From Agromyces sp. Leaf222 (lineage in GTDB: Bacteria > Actinomycetota > Actinomycetes > Actinomycetales > Microbacteriaceae): a DNA stretch of 64,000 bases. Below the pieces are notes generated by a model. It was not told where the DNA came from, did not search any database, and saw nothing but the letters and a program-made list of their open reading frames with translations. A program made the position numbers and the translations under genes. This document shows positions 1 through 7,533 of the stretch, one piece after another (the first letter of the stretch is position 1; every line of letters begins with the position of its first letter). The DNA lies in the NCBI RefSeq assembly GCF_001421565.1, contig NZ_LMKQ01000001.1, positions 1,735,651 through 1,799,650 on the forward strand, given 5' to 3'.

Positions 1-1
1 G

Positions 2-367
2 CTCGCGGTCGCCGAGGAGTACCTCGCACCGCTGCGCGCCGCCGACGTCGACACGCTGGTGCTGGGCTGCACGCACTACCCGTTCCTCAAGGGCGCGATC
101 TCGTACGTCATGGGCGAGCGCGTGTCGCTCGTCTCGAGCGACGTCGAGACCGCCAACGACGTGTACCGCGTGCTCGTCGGCAACGACATGGAGCGTCGGT
201 CGGCCATGCCGCCCACCTACCGCTACGAGGCGACGGGCGGCTCCACGAGCGCGTTCCTCGACCTCGCGCACCGACTCATCGCCCCCGAGATCCCGAGCGT
301 CGAGCTCGTCGAGACGGGCGCGGTCACCATTCCAGACCAGGTACGACTTCGACAGGAGAACGCATGA
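2..367 (+). CDS. murI: Glutamate racemase, C-terminal part (cut by window start)
   Basis: Glutamate racemase converts L-glutamate to D-glutamate for peptidoglycan in the cytoplasm. Only the last ~121 residues lie in the window; the frame is open from base 2, so the start lies upstream. The segment [10 protein letters not shown] carries the second catalytic cysteine of the Asp/Glu racemase family, and the tail with [15 protein letters not shown] is typical of MurI C-termini. The stop overlaps the rph start in an ATGA (364-367), implying translational coupling. The order murI-rph-rdgB is common in actinobacteria, which supports the call. Confident. Confidence 0.93.
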   Translation, partial: LAVAEEYLAPLRAADVDTLVLGCTHYPFLKGAISYVMGERVSLVSSDVETANDVYRVLVGNDMERRSAMPPTYRYEATGGSTSAFLDLAHRLIAPEIPSVELVETGAVTIPDQVRLRQENA

Positions 368-1125
368 CCGAGGCACCAGCCCCCATCGTCCGCGCCGACG
401 GCCGCGCACCCGACGACCTTCGCGAGGTGAGCATCGAGCGCGGCTGGAGCGAGCACGCCGAGGGCAGCGCGCTCATCTCGTTCGGCCGCACCAAGGTGCT
501 CTGCACGGCGAGCTTCACGAACGGCGTTCCGCGGTGGATGTCGGGCAGCGGCAAGGGCTGGGTCACGGCCGAGTACGCCATGCTGCCGCGCGCGACGAAC
601 ACGCGCAACGACCGCGAGGCCGTGAAGGGCCGCATCGGCGGGCGCACCCACGAGATCAGCCGCCTCATCGGCCGCAGCCTGCGGGCCGTCGTCGACATGA
701 AGGGCCTCGGCGAGAACACGATCCAGATCGACTGCGACGTGCTGCAGGCCGACGGCGGCACCCGCACGGCGGCGATCACGGGCGCGTACGTCGCCATGGC
801 CGACGCGATCGAGTGGGCGCGCGGCAAGAAGTTCATCGGCCAGAAGGCGCAGCCGCTCATCGACTCGGTCGCGGCGATCTCGGTCGGCATCGTCGCCGGC
901 ACGCCCATGCTCGACCTCGCGTACACCGAGGACTCCCGCGCCGAGACCGACATGAACGTCGTCGCGACCGGTCGCGGCCTCTTCGTCGAGGTGCAGGGCA
1001 CCGCGGAGGGCGCGCCGTTCGACCGCCGGGAGCTCGACGCGCTGCTCGACCTGGCGCTGGGCGGCACCGCGTCGCTCACCGAGATCCAGCGTGCCGTGCT
1101 GGCCGAGGCCCGGGCGAACGCGTGA
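364..1125 (+). CDS. rph: Ribonuclease PH
   Basis: This 253-residue phosphorolytic exoribonuclease trims tRNA 3' ends using inorganic phosphate. The protein opens with the family pattern [13 protein letters not shown], has the basic RNA-binding stretch [20 protein letters not shown] (about residues 79-98), and the phosphate-binding loop [15 protein letters not shown] (about 122-136). The length is the usual one for RNase PH. The start ATG at 364 overlaps the murI stop and the stop overlaps the GTG of the next gene (GTGA, 1122-1125). The three genes therefore very likely form one transcript. Confidence 0.97.
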   Translation: MTEAPAPIVRADGRAPDDLREVSIERGWSEHAEGSALISFGRTKVLCTASFTNGVPRWMSGSGKGWVTAEYAMLPRATNTRNDREAVKGRIGGRTHEISRLIGRSLRAVVDMKGLGENTIQIDCDVLQADGGTRTAAITGAYVAMADAIEWARGKKFIGQKAQPLIDSVAAISVGIVAGTPMLDLAYTEDSRAETDMNVVATGRGLFVEVQGTAEGAPFDRRELDALLDLALGGTASLTEIQRAVLAEARANA

Positions 1126-1751
1126 GCCTCGAGATCGTCCTCGCGACCCACAACGCGCACAAGGTCGGCGAGTTCCAGCGCATCATCGGCGAGCGGATGC
1201 CGCACGTCGCCGTCGTCTCCTACGACGGACCCGAGCCGATCGAAGACGGCGTGACGTTCGCCGAGAACGCGCTCCTCAAGGCGCGTGCGGCGGCGGCGCA
1301 CACCGGACGCATCTCGCTCGCCGATGACTCCGGCATCGTCGTCGACGTGCTGGGCGAGGCCCCCGGCATCCTCTCGGCACGGTGGGCCGGTCACCGGGCC
1401 GGCGACGAGGCGAACCGCCGCCTGCTGCTCGACCAGCTCTCCGATCTCGCGCGCCCGAACCGCGGTGCGGAGTTCCGGTGCACCATCGCGCTGGTCGTGC
1501 CCGACGGGCTGATCCCCGGCGGCACGGAGTTCGTGGCCGAGGGTCGCTGGCGCGGCACGGTCGCATACGAGCCGCGCGGGTCGCACGGCTTCGGCTACGA
1601 CCCGATCTTCGAGCCCGACGGCCACGAGATCACGGCGGCCGAGCTGACGCCCGACGAGAAGAACGCCAAGAGCCACCGGGCGCTCGCGTTCGTCGAGCTG
1701 CTGCCGGAGCTCGAGCGCGTCGCCGGGCTGGTGGGCGAGCCCGAGGCCTGA
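1122..1751 (+). CDS. rdgB: Non-canonical purine NTP pyrophosphatase, RdgB/HAM1 family
   Basis: This 209-residue house-cleaning enzyme hydrolyses XTP, ITP and dITP to monophosphates, keeping deaminated purines out of DNA and RNA. Visible family motifs are [11 protein letters not shown] near the N-terminus (the TNNxxK-type substrate loop), [18 protein letters not shown], and [11 protein letters not shown] followed by [16 protein letters not shown] near the C-terminus. The frame stays open far upstream inside rph, but the GTG at 1122, coupled to the rph stop, gives exactly the family length and N-terminal motif spacing. It is the third gene of the murI-rph-rdgB unit. Confidence 0.95.
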   Translation: MSLEIVLATHNAHKVGEFQRIIGERMPHVAVVSYDGPEPIEDGVTFAENALLKARAAAAHTGRISLADDSGIVVDVLGEAPGILSARWAGHRAGDEANRRLLLDQLSDLARPNRGAEFRCTIALVVPDGLIPGGTEFVAEGRWRGTVAYEPRGSHGFGYDPIFEPDGHEITAAELTPDEKNAKSHRALAFVELLPELERVAGLVGEPEA

Positions 1752-1796
1752 GAACGCGACTCATTCCCATCACGGGCGGGGCCGGCAAACGCCGCA

Positions 1797-1802
1797 TACG
1801 CT
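1797..1802 (+). promoter_or_regulatory. Candidate leaderless -10 box (TACGCT) for the cation efflux gene
   Basis: TACGCT ends seven bases before the ATG at 1810, the same geometry as at several other genes here. It favours ATG 1810 over GTG 1807. No convincing ribosome binding site precedes either codon. Confidence 0.45.
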
Positions 1803-1809
1803 TGACGTG

Positions 1810-2745
1810 ATGGCGCACTCACACGATCACTCGCACGGCCACGCCCATGGCGCGGCGAATCGCACCCGGCTCTGGATCGCGATCGCCATCATCGGCGTGT
1901 TCCTCGTGGTGCAGGTCGTCGGCTCGGCGCTCACCGGGTCGCTCGCGCTGCTGGCCGACGCCGGCCACATGTCGAGCGACCTCATCGGCCTCGTCGTGGC
2001 ACTCATCGCGGCGACCGTCGCGGCACGTCCGGCGACCGACCGCCAGACCTACGGGTACCGACGCGCAGAGGTGCTCGGAGCGCTCGTGAACGGCGTGATC
2101 CTCGTGGTCGTCGCCGTGACCGTCGCGATCGGCGCGATCTCCCGACTCGTCTCGGGCGCGGCCGGCGAGGCCCACGAGGTCGCCGGCGGCGGCATGCTCA
2201 TCGTCGGCGCCGCGGGTCTCGTCGCGAACATCGCCGCGATGCTCGTGCTGCGGGGCGGCGCGAAGGACTCGATCAACCTGCGCGGCGCGTACCTCGAGGT
2301 GCTCGGCGACATGATCGGCTCGGTGCTCGTCATGATCGCGGCCCTCGTGATCGTGCTCACCGGGTTCGACGCCGCCGACCCGATCGCCTCGATCGGCATC
2401 GCGGTGCTCATCGTGCCGCGCGCGATCTCGCTGCTGCGCGACGTCGTGCACGTGCTGTTCGAGTCGGCCCCGGTCGACACGGATGTCGCGGAGATCCGTG
2501 AGCACCTGCTCGGCACGCCGGGCGTGGTCGCCGTGCACGACGTGCACGTCTGGCAGATCACCTCGGGTCAGCCCGTGTTCTCGGCCCACGTCGAGGTCGA
2601 GCCCGAGGTGTTCGCATCGGGTCGCACGGGCGAACTCCTCGACGAGCTCGGCGGATGCCTCGCCGCGCACTTCGACGTCGAGCACTCCACGTTCCAGCTC
2701 GAGCCCGCCGGCCGTGCCGACCAGGAGCAGGGCACGCACCGCTGA
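1810..2745 (+). CDS. Cation diffusion facilitator (Zn/Co/Cd efflux)
   Basis: This is an inner-membrane metal:proton antiporter of the CDF (CzcD/ZitB) family, about 311 residues. The N-terminus is a histidine-rich metal sensor or shuttle stretch (HSHDHSHGHAHG). It is followed by about six transmembrane helices and a C-terminal cytoplasmic domain with HDVHVWQITSG and a late HSTFQLE motif. The intramembrane metal site HxxxD is seen in LLADAGHMSSDLIGL, and the matching Asp in YLEVLGDMIGSVLV. The start at ATG 1810 is chosen from the upstream TACGCT box; GTG 1807 is the alternative. It stands alone between rdgB and the convergent dedA gene. The transported metal cannot be told from sequence. Confidence 0.93.
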   Translation: MAHSHDHSHGHAHGAANRTRLWIAIAIIGVFLVVQVVGSALTGSLALLADAGHMSSDLIGLVVALIAATVAARPATDRQTYGYRRAEVLGALVNGVILVVVAVTVAIGAISRLVSGAAGEAHEVAGGGMLIVGAAGLVANIAAMLVLRGGAKDSINLRGAYLEVLGDMIGSVLVMIAALVIVLTGFDAADPIASIGIAVLIVPRAISLLRDVVHVLFESAPVDTDVAEIREHLLGTPGVVAVHDVHVWQITSGQPVFSAHVEVEPEVFASGRTGELLDELGGCLAAHFDVEHSTFQLEPAGRADQEQGTHR

Positions 2746-2863
2746 GCGGCGGCATCCGCCGGACGGGGGTTTGCGCCGTGCGCCGCATCGACCTGCTCAC
2801 CGGCGACCTCGCCGCACCGCGACATCCGTCATCGGAGCGTGCAGGCGAGCCGCTCGAGTCGGG

Positions 2864-3610
2864 TCAGCGCTGCTCTTCGGGGCCCCGGTCGAAGACCTCG
2901 GGGTCGAGCACGAGGTGTTCGGCCTCGGTCTCGTCGGTGACGACGTCTTCGCCCGCCCGCTCGGCCTTCTTGGCCTTGGACCGCTCGCGCAGGTAGTGCC
3001 AGAGCGTGACGGCGGCGGTGCCGCCCACCGCGGCGAGCAGGATCAGGTCGATGTACTCCTTGACGAAGTCGGCGACCGGCGGGATGTAGCCGATGAGGAA
3101 GCCGAAGTAGGTCAGGCCCGCGCCCCAGATGAGTGCGCCGATGAGGTTGTACAGCGTGTACTTGCGGTAGTTCATGTGGCCGACGCCGGCGGCCACCGGG
3201 GCGAACGTGCGCACGACCGGCACGAAGCGGGCGAGGATGATGGCCAGCGCGCCGAACCGCTCGAAGAACGCGTTCGTGCGTTCGACGTTCTTGACGCTGA
3301 AGATGCCCGACTCCTTGCGTTCGAAGATCGTCGGGCCGGCCTTGTGGCCGATGAGATAGCCGACCTCGCCGCCGATGAACGCCGCGAATCCGATGGCGAG
3401 GCAGACCCACCAGATGTCGACGCCGAACACGAACGACGTGTGCGTGAGCAGGCCCGAGATCACCAGCAGCGTGTCGCCGGGCAGCAGGAAGCCCACCAGC
3501 AGCCCGGTCTCGGCGAACACGATGCCGCACACGACGAGCAGGGCCCACGGGCCGGCGCCGCCGATGATCGTCTCGGGGTCGAGCCAGGGGATGAGTGCGG
3601 TGTTGATCAC
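2864..3610 (-). CDS. DedA family (SNARE-associated/VTT domain) membrane protein
   Basis: This 248-residue polytopic membrane protein belongs to the DedA/VTT superfamily, whose members flip phospholipids or undecaprenyl phosphate. Typical family features are FAETGLLVGFLLPGDTLL near the N-terminus (the conserved E and PGD), GGEVGYLIGHKAGPTIFERK, the re-entrant segment with FGALAIILARFVPVVRTFAPVAAGVG (the conserved R-x-x-P around residue 130), and a final hydrophobic helix. The C-terminal ~45 residues are charged and probably cytoplasmic. It is monocistronic, convergent with the CDF gene and followed upstream by hmuO in the same direction. The exact substrate is unknown. Confidence 0.92.
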   Translation of the reverse strand: MINTALIPWLDPETIIGGAGPWALLVVCGIVFAETGLLVGFLLPGDTLLVISGLLTHTSFVFGVDIWWVCLAIGFAAFIGGEVGYLIGHKAGPTIFERKESGIFSVKNVERTNAFFERFGALAIILARFVPVVRTFAPVAAGVGHMNYRKYTLYNLIGALIWGAGLTYFGFLIGYIPPVADFVKEYIDLILLAAVGGTAAVTLWHYLRERSKAKKAERAGEDVVTDETEAEHLVLDPEVFDRGPEEQR

Positions 3611-3763
3611 GGGATCGTGCTCCTGTCGTCGGACACGGCGAGTGCCGGATCACAGGCGGCGTGGTGTCGATGCAGTCTACCGAGCCGATGCGGGCGCCGA
3701 CTGGGTGCGGACCCTGAAATCATCCCCGGGGATGAGGCGCGTCGTACCGAGGGGGCAGACGAC

Positions 3764-3805
3764 GGCGCCGCGGCATCCGACCTCGAGGGCGGATGCCGCG
3801 GCGCC
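3764..3805 (-). terminator. Perfect 16-bp stem-loop downstream of heme oxygenase
   Basis: The arms 3764-3779 and 3790-3805 are perfect reverse complements with a 10-base loop. Each arm contains the recurring word GCGGCATCC or GGATGCCGC. It lies 22 bases beyond the hmuO stop, so a terminator role is likely. No T-tract is present, which is usual in high-GC actinobacteria. Confidence 0.6.
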
Positions 3806-3826
3806 GAGGCGTCGAGCGGGGAGCCG

Positions 3827-4480
3827 TTACTTCGCGAGGTCCTCGAAGATCGCGCCGTTGAGGCGGAAGGAGGCCTTCGCCTCCTCGATGAGCACGTCGA
3901 CCTGCACCGGGTCGAGCGCGAGCGCGTTCATGGCGTCGCGGTAGCGGCGCTTGTAGCGCACGGGGCCCTCGGCGCCGAGGCCGAAGTCGTAGAAGCTCAG
4001 CTGCTCGGGCGTCGCGCCGTAGTGGCGGCCCACGAGCGCGGCGATGGCCTGGCCGCCCGAGAGGTCGCCGAGGTAGCGCGTGTAGTGGTGCGCGAGGTAG
4101 CGCACGTCGTCGTCGGACACTGCGCGCAGGTGGGTGGCGTACGCGGCGGTCGCGGGCAGCGGCGGATTGGTCTCGCGCCAGTCGGCCGCGCCCAGCGCTG
4201 CGAGGTCGGACTCGATCGCGGCCAGTCGTGCCAGCTTCGGGTCGAAGACCTCGCCGTCGCCCTCGCGGCTGCCGCGCTCCTCGAGCGCCTCGTAGACCCA
4301 GGCGAACTGGGCGAGGTAGCGGGTGTAGTCGTCGAGCGAGAGCTCTCCGCCCATGAGCCGCGTGACGAACCCGCGCGTCTCGGCGTTGCGGTGGTCTTCT
4401 GCCGTGGCGGCGCGAACCAGCGCCGCGACATCGATGGGCTCGGTGGCGGTCGCGGACTCGGTGGGGGGAGCGATGGTCAT
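3827..4480 (-). CDS. hmuO: Biliverdin-producing heme oxygenase
   Basis: Heme oxygenase opens host or environmental heme to biliverdin, CO and Fe2+, allowing iron scavenging. The 217-residue protein has the proximal heme-ligand histidine in TAEDHRNAETRGF (His30) and the distal-helix glycine motif YLGDLSGGQAIAALVGRHYG, whose glycines let the substrate bend over heme. Length matches the soluble HmuO/HO-1 family. A near-consensus DtxR/IdeR box sits 25 bp upstream of the ATG, so iron-dependent repression is the expected control. No heme transporter is next to it. Confident of family; the physiological heme source is not visible. Confidence 0.95.
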   Translation of the reverse strand: MTIAPPTESATATEPIDVAALVRAATAEDHRNAETRGFVTRLMGGELSLDDYTRYLAQFAWVYEALEERGSREGDGEVFDPKLARLAAIESDLAALGAADWRETNPPLPATAAYATHLRAVSDDDVRYLAHHYTRYLGDLSGGQAIAALVGRHYGATPEQLSFYDFGLGAEGPVRYKRRYRDAMNALALDPVQVDVLIEEAKASFRLNGAIFEDLAK

Positions 4481-4504
4481 CGGGCGCGTCCTTCGTAACG
4501 GAAA

Positions 4505-4523
4505 TCAGGTAAGGCTCACCTTA
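4505..4523 (-). promoter_or_regulatory. DtxR/IdeR-type iron box upstream of heme oxygenase
   Basis: The 19-bp site TCAGGTAAGGCTCACCTTA matches the established DtxR/IdeR consensus (TTAGGTTAGSCTAACCTAA) at most positions on both strands and is itself an imperfect palindrome. It lies 25 bp before the hmuO start, overlapping where its promoter should be. Confidence 0.8.
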
Positions 4524-4561
4524 CAGGCTGACCGGCGCTGCAGGATGTCGGCGGTCGCCGG

Positions 4562-4567
4562 TACCGT
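4562..4567 (+). promoter_or_regulatory. Candidate leaderless -10 box (TACCGT)
   Basis: TACCGT ends six bases before the ATG at 4574 of the luciferase-like gene. There is no Shine-Dalgarno sequence, so a leaderless mRNA is inferred. Confidence 0.35.
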
Positions 4568-4573
4568 CGCGCT

Positions 4574-5434
4574 ATGCGATACGGGTTCATCTACACGGGC
4601 GACGATCCCGAACTGGCGGTCGAGCTCGCCTCCCTCGCCGAAGCCCACGGTTGGCACGGGTTCTTCGTCTGGGAGGGCATCTGGGCCACCGACCCCTGGG
4701 CGACCCTCGCCGCGGCCGCCGTGAAGACCGAGACCATCCGGCTCGGAACCATGCTGACGCCCGTGCCGAGACGCCGCCCGTGGGAGCTGGCCGGGCAGAC
4801 GATGACCGTCGACCGGCTCTCGAAGGGACGGGTGATCCTCTCGGCCGGCCTCGGCGTGCCCGAATCGGTCGAGCCGCGCTTCTGGCTCTTCGAGTCCGAC
4901 CCGGGCCGGCGCGAGCGGGCCGAGATCCTCGACGAGTCGCTCGAGCTGCTCGAGCAGCTCTGGCGCGGCGAACCGTTCGAGCACGAGGGGCGGCACTACC
5001 GCGCGACGCGCACCGAGAGCATGCTGCCGCCCGCCGCCGTGCAGCAGCCGCGCATCCCGATCTGGGTCGTCGGCGTCTGGCCTGCGCCAAGGTCGATGAG
5101 GCGCGTCGCCCGCTACGACGGCTGGTTGCCGAACTTCGCTCCGCCCGGTGCCGAGCTCGCGCCGGGCTCGCCCGGATTCACTCCCGAGGTGGCCGCCGAG
5201 GCGGTCGCGTGGATCCGTGCCGAGCGCGAGCGCCTCGGTCTCGCCGACCGGCCGTTCGACGTCGTGCAGGAAGGCTCGACCCCCGGCGTCGATGCCGAGG
5301 CGGATGCCGCGGTCGTGCGTCCGTGGGCCGAGGCCGGCGCGACGTGGTGGCTCGAGGCCGACTGGAACGTGCCGTCCGACGGCATCGAGGCGTACGCCAG
5401 GGCGCGACTCGCGGCCGGGCCGCCTCGGGCCTGA
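4574..5434 (+). CDS. LLM-class flavin-dependent oxidoreductase
   Basis: This 286-residue member of the luciferase-like monooxygenase superfamily has a TIM-barrel fold binding FMN or F420. Features are MRYGFIYTGDDPELAVELASLAEAHGWHGFFVWE at the N-terminus, TIRLGTMLTPVPRRRPWELAGQTMTVDRLSKGRVILSAGLG-type barrel strands, and PRIPIWVVGVWPAPRSMRRVARYDGWLPNF in the second half. The enzyme family oxidises or reduces small organics with a deazaflavin or flavin. The substrate cannot be named. It is monocistronic and faces away from hmuO, with their promoters in the same ~90-bp gap; shared iron control is possible but not shown. Confidence 0.88.
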   Translation: MRYGFIYTGDDPELAVELASLAEAHGWHGFFVWEGIWATDPWATLAAAAVKTETIRLGTMLTPVPRRRPWELAGQTMTVDRLSKGRVILSAGLGVPESVEPRFWLFESDPGRRERAEILDESLELLEQLWRGEPFEHEGRHYRATRTESMLPPAAVQQPRIPIWVVGVWPAPRSMRRVARYDGWLPNFAPPGAELAPGSPGFTPEVAAEAVAWIRAERERLGLADRPFDVVQEGSTPGVDAEADAAVVRPWAEAGATWWLEADWNVPSDGIEAYARARLAAGPPRA

Positions 5435-5539
5435 GTCACGGCTCATCCTCGGTGAGGATCGCGCCGCATCCGCTCGTCATCGAGTGACTTGGGGAGACTC
5501 TCGGCGGAAGAGGGGGTGACGGCACCGGGGGCGCGAGCG

Positions 5540-5545
5540 TACGGT
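5540..5545 (+). promoter_or_regulatory. Candidate leaderless -10 box (TACGGT)
   Basis: TACGGT ends six bases before the ATG at 5552, matching the spacing of other leaderless-type starts in this window. Confidence 0.35.
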
Positions 5546-5551
5546 CGAGCC

Positions 5552-5908
5552 ATGACGAACATCACCGAACGACTTGCCGAGTCCGTGCCCTCGTGGGGCG
5601 CGAAATTGGCCTACGGCGAGCAGACGACGCTGCACGGGCACGAGATCATCCCGGTGGCGCTCGTCGCCTTCGGCTTCGGCGGGGGCGAGGGCTCCGGCGA
5701 GAGCCCCGATGACGGCAACGGGCCCGCGGGCCGGGGCGAGGGCAGCGGTGGCGGCGGAGGCGGCTACGCGGTGCCGATCGGCGCCTATGTCGGCGGACCC
5801 GACGGCCTGCGGTTCCGTGCGAACCCGATCGCGCTGATCATCGTCGCTGCGCCACTGATCTCCGCCATCGGGTGGGCGCTCGCGCGCATCATCCGCGCCG
5901 GCCGCTGA
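5552..5908 (+). CDS. GerW/YtfJ-like family protein
   Basis: This 118-residue protein resembles the GerW/YtfJ family (a sporulation-associated family in Bacillus, also widespread in actinobacteria). The diagnostic order is present: LAYGEQTTLHGHEIIPVALVAFGFGGGEG, a glycine-rich linker, then GGGGGGYAVPIGAYV and a hydrophobic C-terminus (about residues 90-112) that could be a membrane segment. An upstream in-frame start at 5489 would add 21 unlikely residues, and ATG 5552 has the better spacing to a TACGGT box. Microbacteriaceae are not known to make endospores, so the function here is not germination as in Bacillus. The role is unknown. Confidence 0.75.
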   Translation: MTNITERLAESVPSWGAKLAYGEQTTLHGHEIIPVALVAFGFGGGEGSGESPDDGNGPAGRGEGSGGGGGGYAVPIGAYVGGPDGLRFRANPIALIIVAAPLISAIGWALARIIRAGR

Positions 5909-5920
5909 GGCGCGCGCCGT

Positions 5921-5971
5921 TTCGGTTCGTTCGTGCGTGTTCGTTCGTTCGTTCGTTCGTGTTCGTGTTCG
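5921..5971. repeat. TTCG tetranucleotide microsatellite
   Basis: The stretch is dominated by TTCG units, with five perfect tandem copies at 5941-5960 and interrupted copies on both sides. It lies between the GerW-like gene stop and the 3' end of tRNA-Leu. It could vary in length by slippage. It is not coding. Confidence 0.85.
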
Positions 5972-5972
5972 T

Positions 5973-6054
5973 GCGGAAGGAGGGACTTGAACCCTCACGC
6001 CCGAAGGCACAGGAACCTAAATCCTGCGTGTCTGCCGATTTCACCACTCCCGCG
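5973..6054 (-). tRNA. tRNA-Leu (anticodon UAG)
   Basis: Read on the minus strand this is an 82-nt type II tRNA. The acceptor stem pairs GCGGGAG with CTTCCGC and the discriminator is A. The anticodon arm is CAGGA/TCCTG around loop TTTAGGT, giving anticodon UAG, which reads CUA leucine codons. A long variable arm (around GTGCCTTCGGGCGT) is typical of leucine, and GGTTCAAGTCC forms the T loop. CCA is not encoded. CUA is a very rare codon in this GC-rich genome, so this is probably the tRNA for minor leucine codons. Confidence 0.95.
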
Positions 6055-6068
6055 AGTGCCCGTTCAGT

Positions 6069-7349
6069 CTAGGCGGGAGCGAGCGGGCGGCTCCGCAGCA
6101 GCCAGAGCGACAGCGACAGCAGCACGACGCCGATGACGGCGATGCGCAGGTCGAGGAAGAACTCCAGCACGAGGAACGGCGGCACGAACGCGAGCAGGGC
6201 CGCGGCGGTGACGGCGGCTGCGCCCGGTCGCCGGCGCCCGGCCGGGATCGTCGTCGGCACCTGCTCGAAGCGCAGCAGCAGCGGGGCGATCGCGAACACC
6301 ACGCCGAGCACGACAGCGAGCGCGATCGGCCGCGTCGCCCACCAGATGGCACTGCCGGGTTCGGGCGCGGCGCCCGGGATCAGCAGCGAGGCCCCCTCGA
6401 CGATGATGATGACCGGCAGGTGCCACAGGTACACCGTCATCGCCCGGCTGCCGACGAGGTAGACGACCGCCTGCGCGGGGCGCGTGCGCATGAGCGCGGC
6501 CAGCGGTCGGTGCAGCAGCGTGAGCAGGCTGATCTGGGCGACGCCGAGCAGGAGCAACGGGACCGTCGGCGGGTTCAGGTTGGTGAGCATGTCGGGGGAG
6601 TACCACCCCGCCGCGACGACGAGGCCGAGCAGCACGTAGGCGGCGACCACGAGCCCGATGAGCGTGAGCGGATGTCGCGCGCGGAACCATCCGTCGGCGT
6701 ACCAGAACCCGAGTTGCTGCACGAAGAGCCAGACGAACGCGAGGTTGAGGAGTCCGATCTCGTCGATGCCCGTCGTGATCCGCGCGGCATCGACCACGAC
6801 GGCCCCGACCGCGAGCACGGCGAGCGTGGCGCCCGGCGCCCGGTCGTGCAGCGCGACCATCCACGGCACCGCGCACTGCGCGAGCAGGAACGCGGCCAGG
6901 AACCAGAGCGGGCTGCCGGTGCCCGTGGCGACGGTGTCGAGCAGCGCCGGGTCGACGCCCGCGATCGTCGCGCCGCCGAGCACCACGGCGAAGAACACGA
7001 AGAGCGGCAGTGCGGGCGAGGTGAGGCGCAGCACGCGCCCGCGCACGAAGTCGGTGCGGTCGCCGCCCTTGCGGCGGAGGCTGCGCCACGCGGTGAGCGC
7101 CGTGAACCCGCCGGCGGCGAAGAACAGGGGCATGATCTGCCCGACCCACGTGGCCGCGGCGAACCACGGCTGCGCCTCGAGGGGCCGCGACACGACGAGT
7201 TCGCCGTCGGGGGCGTACCCGACGCCGATCATGAGCACGTGGATGACGACGACGAGCAGGATGCACGCGACCCTCGCGAGGTCGATCACCAGGTCGCGCC
7301 GCGAGACGGCCTCGAGGCGGGCGGACGCGTCATCGCGCAGGCTGGTCAT
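6069..7349 (-). CDS. Acyltransferase 3 family membrane protein
   Basis: This ~426-residue integral membrane acyltransferase (Acyl_transf_3 fold, as in OatA-like and exopolysaccharide O-acetylases) has about ten transmembrane segments. The opening RDLVIDLARVACILLVVVIHVLMIGV carries the family's conserved catalytic-type histidine after the first helix, and FFAAGGFTALTAWRSLRRKG matches the second conserved block. The ATG at 7349 is chosen over an in-frame start 48 bases upstream because GAGGAG lies just before it. The likely reaction is transfer of an acetyl or other acyl group to a cell-surface glycan or lipid. The acceptor is unknown. Confidence 0.88.
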   Translation of the reverse strand: MTSLRDDASARLEAVSRRDLVIDLARVACILLVVVIHVLMIGVGYAPDGELVVSRPLEAQPWFAAATWVGQIMPLFFAAGGFTALTAWRSLRRKGGDRTDFVRGRVLRLTSPALPLFVFFAVVLGGATIAGVDPALLDTVATGTGSPLWFLAAFLLAQCAVPWMVALHDRAPGATLAVLAVGAVVVDAARITTGIDEIGLLNLAFVWLFVQQLGFWYADGWFRARHPLTLIGLVVAAYVLLGLVVAAGWYSPDMLTNLNPPTVPLLLLGVAQISLLTLLHRPLAALMRTRPAQAVVYLVGSRAMTVYLWHLPVIIIVEGASLLIPGAAPEPGSAIWWATRPIALAVVLGVVFAIAPLLLRFEQVPTTIPAGRRRPGAAAVTAAALLAFVPPFLVLEFFLDLRIAVIGVVLLSLSLWLLRSRPLAPA

Positions 7350-7447
7350 CGGGCTCCTCGTCGGGCTCGCGGAATGCGGTGGAGCGAGCATACCCAAGCG
7401 CGGCGCCTCGACACGTCAGGTGTGGAGAGCGGCCCAGGACATGCGGA

Positions 7448-7503
7448 ACGCGGCATCCGCTCGGCTTCGAGTCGAGGTGAATCGAAGCATGCGGATGCCG
7501 CGT
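7448..7503 (-). terminator. Stem-loop downstream of the PadR/membrane protein operon
   Basis: Arms 7448-7460 and 7491-7503 (ACGCGGCATCCGC and its reverse complement) pair over 13 bp. A second inner pair (GCTTCGA/TCGAAGC) extends the hairpin. Both outer arms contain the recurring GCGGCATCC word. It follows the stop of the gene at 7534, read leftwards. Confidence 0.55.
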
Positions 7504-7533
7504 GGCAGGGTCGCCGAGCGTCGGCGGCTCGGT

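Noticed and set aside
2483..4498. A 671-residue plus-strand frame over dedA and hmuO
   Set aside because: Low-complexity translation with no motif; the minus-strand genes carry clear families and an iron box.
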